Shown here: positions 21,285 through 21,285 of the stretch, piece by piece
How the letters are laid out: each line of letters opens with the position of its first letter
How positions within the stretch are numbered: the first letter of the stretch is position 1
Assembly (NCBI GenBank): GCA_023484365.1
Contig: JAMDBA010000073.1
Coordinates: forward strand, 1 to 21,285
DNA length: 21,285 bases
Source: Patescibacteria group bacterium
GTDB taxonomy: Bacteria; Patescibacteria; Paceibacteria; UBA6257; 2-01-FULL-56-20
Reading direction: 5' to 3'
Notes under the pieces: generated by a model
The model's input: the letters and a program-made list of their open reading frames with translations, nothing else
Told to the model about the DNA's origin: nothing
Databases searched by the model: none
Made by a program: the position numbers and the translations under genes

Positions 21285-21285
21285 C

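Noticed and set aside
1..21285. CRISPR arrays, insertion sequences, att sites
   Set aside because: No spaced direct repeats, transposase or integrase genes, or terminal inverted repeats were seen. The tRNA-Gln 3' end is not duplicated nearby as far as I can read.

Overview
The window is AT-rich, gene-dense bacterial chromosome. Gene content and style point to a Candidate Phyla Radiation (Patescibacteria, Parcubacteria-like) organism: threonyl-tRNA synthetase without the usual N-terminal TGS domain, a very short DnaX, a CofE homologue with no visible F420 pathway, many small singleton proteins, and several genes whose -10 box sits 6-7 bases before the start codon. This placement is an inference. 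Stop codons are nearly all TAA or TAG; one gene (18868-19623) ends in TGA directly before a terminator, which argues for the standard bacterial code rather than UGA-glycine.

Layout. 1-2400: a small two-helix membrane protein, a cytosolic HExxH zincin-like protein and an unrecognised 202-residue protein. 2468-6815: thrS, a tightly coupled membrane protein of unknown function, and miaA. 7100-9020: an orphan Xre/MbcA/ParS-type antitoxin-like regulator and a single-ring ClpA/ClpC-like unfoldase. 9058-10870: gatB, then a small basic protein read from its own promoter inside the end of gatB. 10890-11600: a caspase-fold protease. 11786-15932: PAP2-like membrane phosphatase, DUF1059 protein, ThpR-type RNA 2',3'-cyclic phosphodiesterase, alpha/beta hydrolase, metallo-beta-lactamase-fold hydrolase and a membrane-anchored MliC-domain protein. 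16004-18290: cysteine-synthase-family PLP enzyme, CofE-like protein, and divergent panD. 18291-18830: gene-poor, with what may be a decayed minus-strand gene. 18834-21066: membrane-anchored HExxH protein, tRNA-Gln(CUG) and dnaX. The right edge may hold the tail of another minus-strand gene.

The main pattern is two classes of expression signal. Core genes (miaA, panD, dnaX, the hydrolase/MBL/MliC cluster and others) have no Shine-Dalgarno sequence and look leaderless. Seven singletons, all on the minus strand (small membrane protein, 202-residue protein, ParS-like regulator, Clp-like unfoldase, caspase-like protein, PLP enzyme, HEIGH protein), each have a strong Shine-Dalgarno and a hairpin terminator close behind the stop. 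Six of the seven have a TTGAC-type -35, a 17-18 base spacer and a predicted +1 A followed by G; two of these promoters (and weakly a third) carry a 16-base palindrome starting at the second base of the -10 box. Several of these singletons are proteolysis or regulation proteins, so they may form a separately controlled regulon. That is inference.

Other points: PanD keeps the Gly-Ser self-cleavage site but has Phe where Arg54 is expected; the Clp-like ATPase carries an IGF tripeptide where ClpA/ClpC have their ClpP-docking loop; and the ParS-like protein has no RES toxin partner.
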